This document shows, one piece after another, positions 14,998 to 15,432 of a stretch of 15,432 nt of DNA (its first letter is position 1; every line of letters starts with the position of its first letter). The stretch is from CALLPQ01 sp964479275 (GTDB lineage Bacteria; Pseudomonadota; Alphaproteobacteria; Caulobacterales; Parvularculaceae): NCBI GenBank assembly GCA_964479275.1, contig CAYZLR010000081.1, positions 1-15,432 of the forward strand, written 5' to 3'. A program made the position numbers and the translations under genes. Below the pieces are notes generated by a model. It was not told the DNA's origin. It saw only the letters and a program-made list of their open reading frames with translations, and did not search any database.

Positions 14998-15269
14998 AAG
15001 TGACCATTGCATTTTGCAATTGCACTCATCGCAAAATGCATCATATCGTTTTGGCTGATGTAGGCCGAATTTCCTATGCCAGAAATGAGGGATTTCGAAC
15101 ACAAAGAATAGCCTTACCTTTCAAAGTGTTAGGCCAGTTTTCGGGTGAAGAAATAGCTATGGCGCGCTGGGACACAGAAAGTTCAGAGGAACTTTTCCGT
15201 GTTTTAGAGGACTGGGAAGACACTCTTAAGGACTGTCCTTCAATCCAAAATGGAGGACCCAGACCATGA
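14991..15269 (+). CDS. Hypothetical protein upstream of the mobC-like gene, start uncertain
   Basis: A frame of up to 92 residues ends with TGA at 15267-15269, overlapping the next ATG as ATGA. Such coupling suggests a real gene in the mobilization operon. The C-terminal 60 residues look coding (TQRIALPFKVLGQFSGEEIAMARW, then ESSEELFRVLEDWEDTLKDC). The first 17 codons run through the palindromes at 15007-15041, and ATG 14991 has no ribosome site. The true start is therefore probably lower: TTG 15051, GTG 15126 and ATG 15159 are options, none with a strong ribosome site. I recognise no family. It could be a small relaxosome or regulatory protein, or a remnant. Confidence 0.4.
   Translation: MREVTIAFCNCTHRKMHHIVLADVGRISYARNEGFRTQRIALPFKVLGQFSGEEIAMARWDTESSEELFRVLEDWEDTLKDCPSIQNGGPRP
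15007..15041. promoter_or_regulatory. Paired LuxO-box-like palindromes shared by kinase and mobilization genes
   Basis: TTGCATTTTGCAA (15007-15019) matches TTGCA-W3-TGCAA perfectly, and TCGCAAAATGCAT (15029-15041) matches at 11 of 13. Centres are 22 bp apart, about two helical turns. The pair also makes a 10-bp perfect inverted repeat, TGCATTTTGC (15008-15017) and GCAAAATGCA (15031-15040). They lie 116 and 138 bp above the kinase -24 element. Confidence 0.55.
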
Positions 15270-15432
15270 GTTATGCGCCGGGATTCTCCAATGATATTGC
15301 CGTCAGCGACTCTTTCTCGAAGGCGAACACTGCGTCTAACAAGAAGGCTAAACCCAAATACCCACCTCCCTTCTCCCTGCGGCTGACCCATGATGAAAAG
15401 GAACGGTTGAAGGCTGAGGCTGGTAATCAGCC
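15266..15432 (+). CDS. MobC-like relaxosome accessory protein, N-terminal part
   Basis: The gene starts at ATG 15266 within the preceding stop (ATGA overlap) and runs off the window. Fifty-five residues are visible: a polar leader (MSYAPGFSNDIAVSDSFSK...NKKAKPKY) followed by PPPFSLRLTHDEKERLKAEAGNQ. The PPFSLRLTxxEKxRLxAEAG pattern is what I know from plasmid mobilization proteins of the MobC family, which use a ribbon-helix-helix-like fold to bind oriT beside the relaxase. The strand and the relaxase-like tail at the start of the window agree with a mobC-relaxase order if the molecule is circular. Other ribbon-helix-helix regulators share the short motif, so the assignment is probable only. 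Confidence 0.65.
   Translation, partial: MSYAPGFSNDIAVSDSFSKANTASNKKAKPKYPPPFSLRLTHDEKERLKAEAGNQ

Larger units (their letters stand above)
14851..15265. other. Divergent control region between kinase and mobilization genes
   Basis: This stretch holds the kinase promoter, two groups of LuxO-box-like palindromes, a possible transfer-origin nick motif, and an uncertain plus-strand ORF that reads through to the mobC-like gene. Transcription of the sensor operon (minus) and mobilization genes (plus) would start back to back here. Confidence 0.5.

Overview
The window looks like accessory DNA of a mobilizable plasmid or similar element from an AT-rich alphaproteobacterium. That assignment is inferred from the styles of SqdB, CysH, relaxase tail and MobC-like protein; no rRNA or other phylogenetic marker is present. 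A plus-strand fragment that looks like a relaxase C-terminus opens the window (1-527), and a plus-strand start of a MobC-like relaxosome protein closes it (15266-15432). Joined end to end these would give the usual order mobC then relaxase, so the window may be most of one small circular plasmid cut inside its mobilization operon. No replication or partition gene is visible.

Everything between the mobilization ends is a minus-strand block. Read in transcription order, it starts with a soluble hybrid histidine kinase (GAF-PAS-PAS-HisKA-HATPase-REC-HPt). This overlaps by 8 bp a LuxO/NtrC-type sigma54-dependent response regulator with an intact GAFTGA loop. Next comes an operon of three tightly packed genes: UDP-sulfoquinovose synthase (sqdB), a BcsB-like periplasmic protein, and a GT2 polysaccharide synthase whose C-terminus continues into a signal-peptide-like segment and an outer-membrane beta-barrel-like domain. 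Then follow a cysH-type APS/PAPS reductase, a 798-residue RTX/DUF4114 secreted protein, and perhaps a 55-residue small protein.

My reading is that these genes form a self-contained system for a sulfoquinovose-containing exopolysaccharide. CysH makes sulfite; SqdB joins sulfite to UDP-glucose to give UDP-sulfoquinovose; the GT2/BcsB-like pair polymerises and moves the chain; the beta-barrel could be the outer-membrane exit; and the RTX protein could be a calcium-binding matrix partner. No sulfolipid synthase (SqdX/SqdD type) is present, which argues against plain SQDG synthesis.

The control logic can be read from the DNA. Four upstream regions (RTX, cysH, sqdB operon, kinase) each carry a sigma54-like -24/-12 element, TGGC-N7-TTGAA or a variant, 20-60 bp before the gene. 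About 90-140 bp further upstream lie one or more copies of TTGCA-W3-TGCAA, which is the binding motif I remember for Vibrio LuxO. The cluster therefore appears to be a single sigma54 regulon run by its own two-component system. One of these arrays also sits in front of the mobilization operon.
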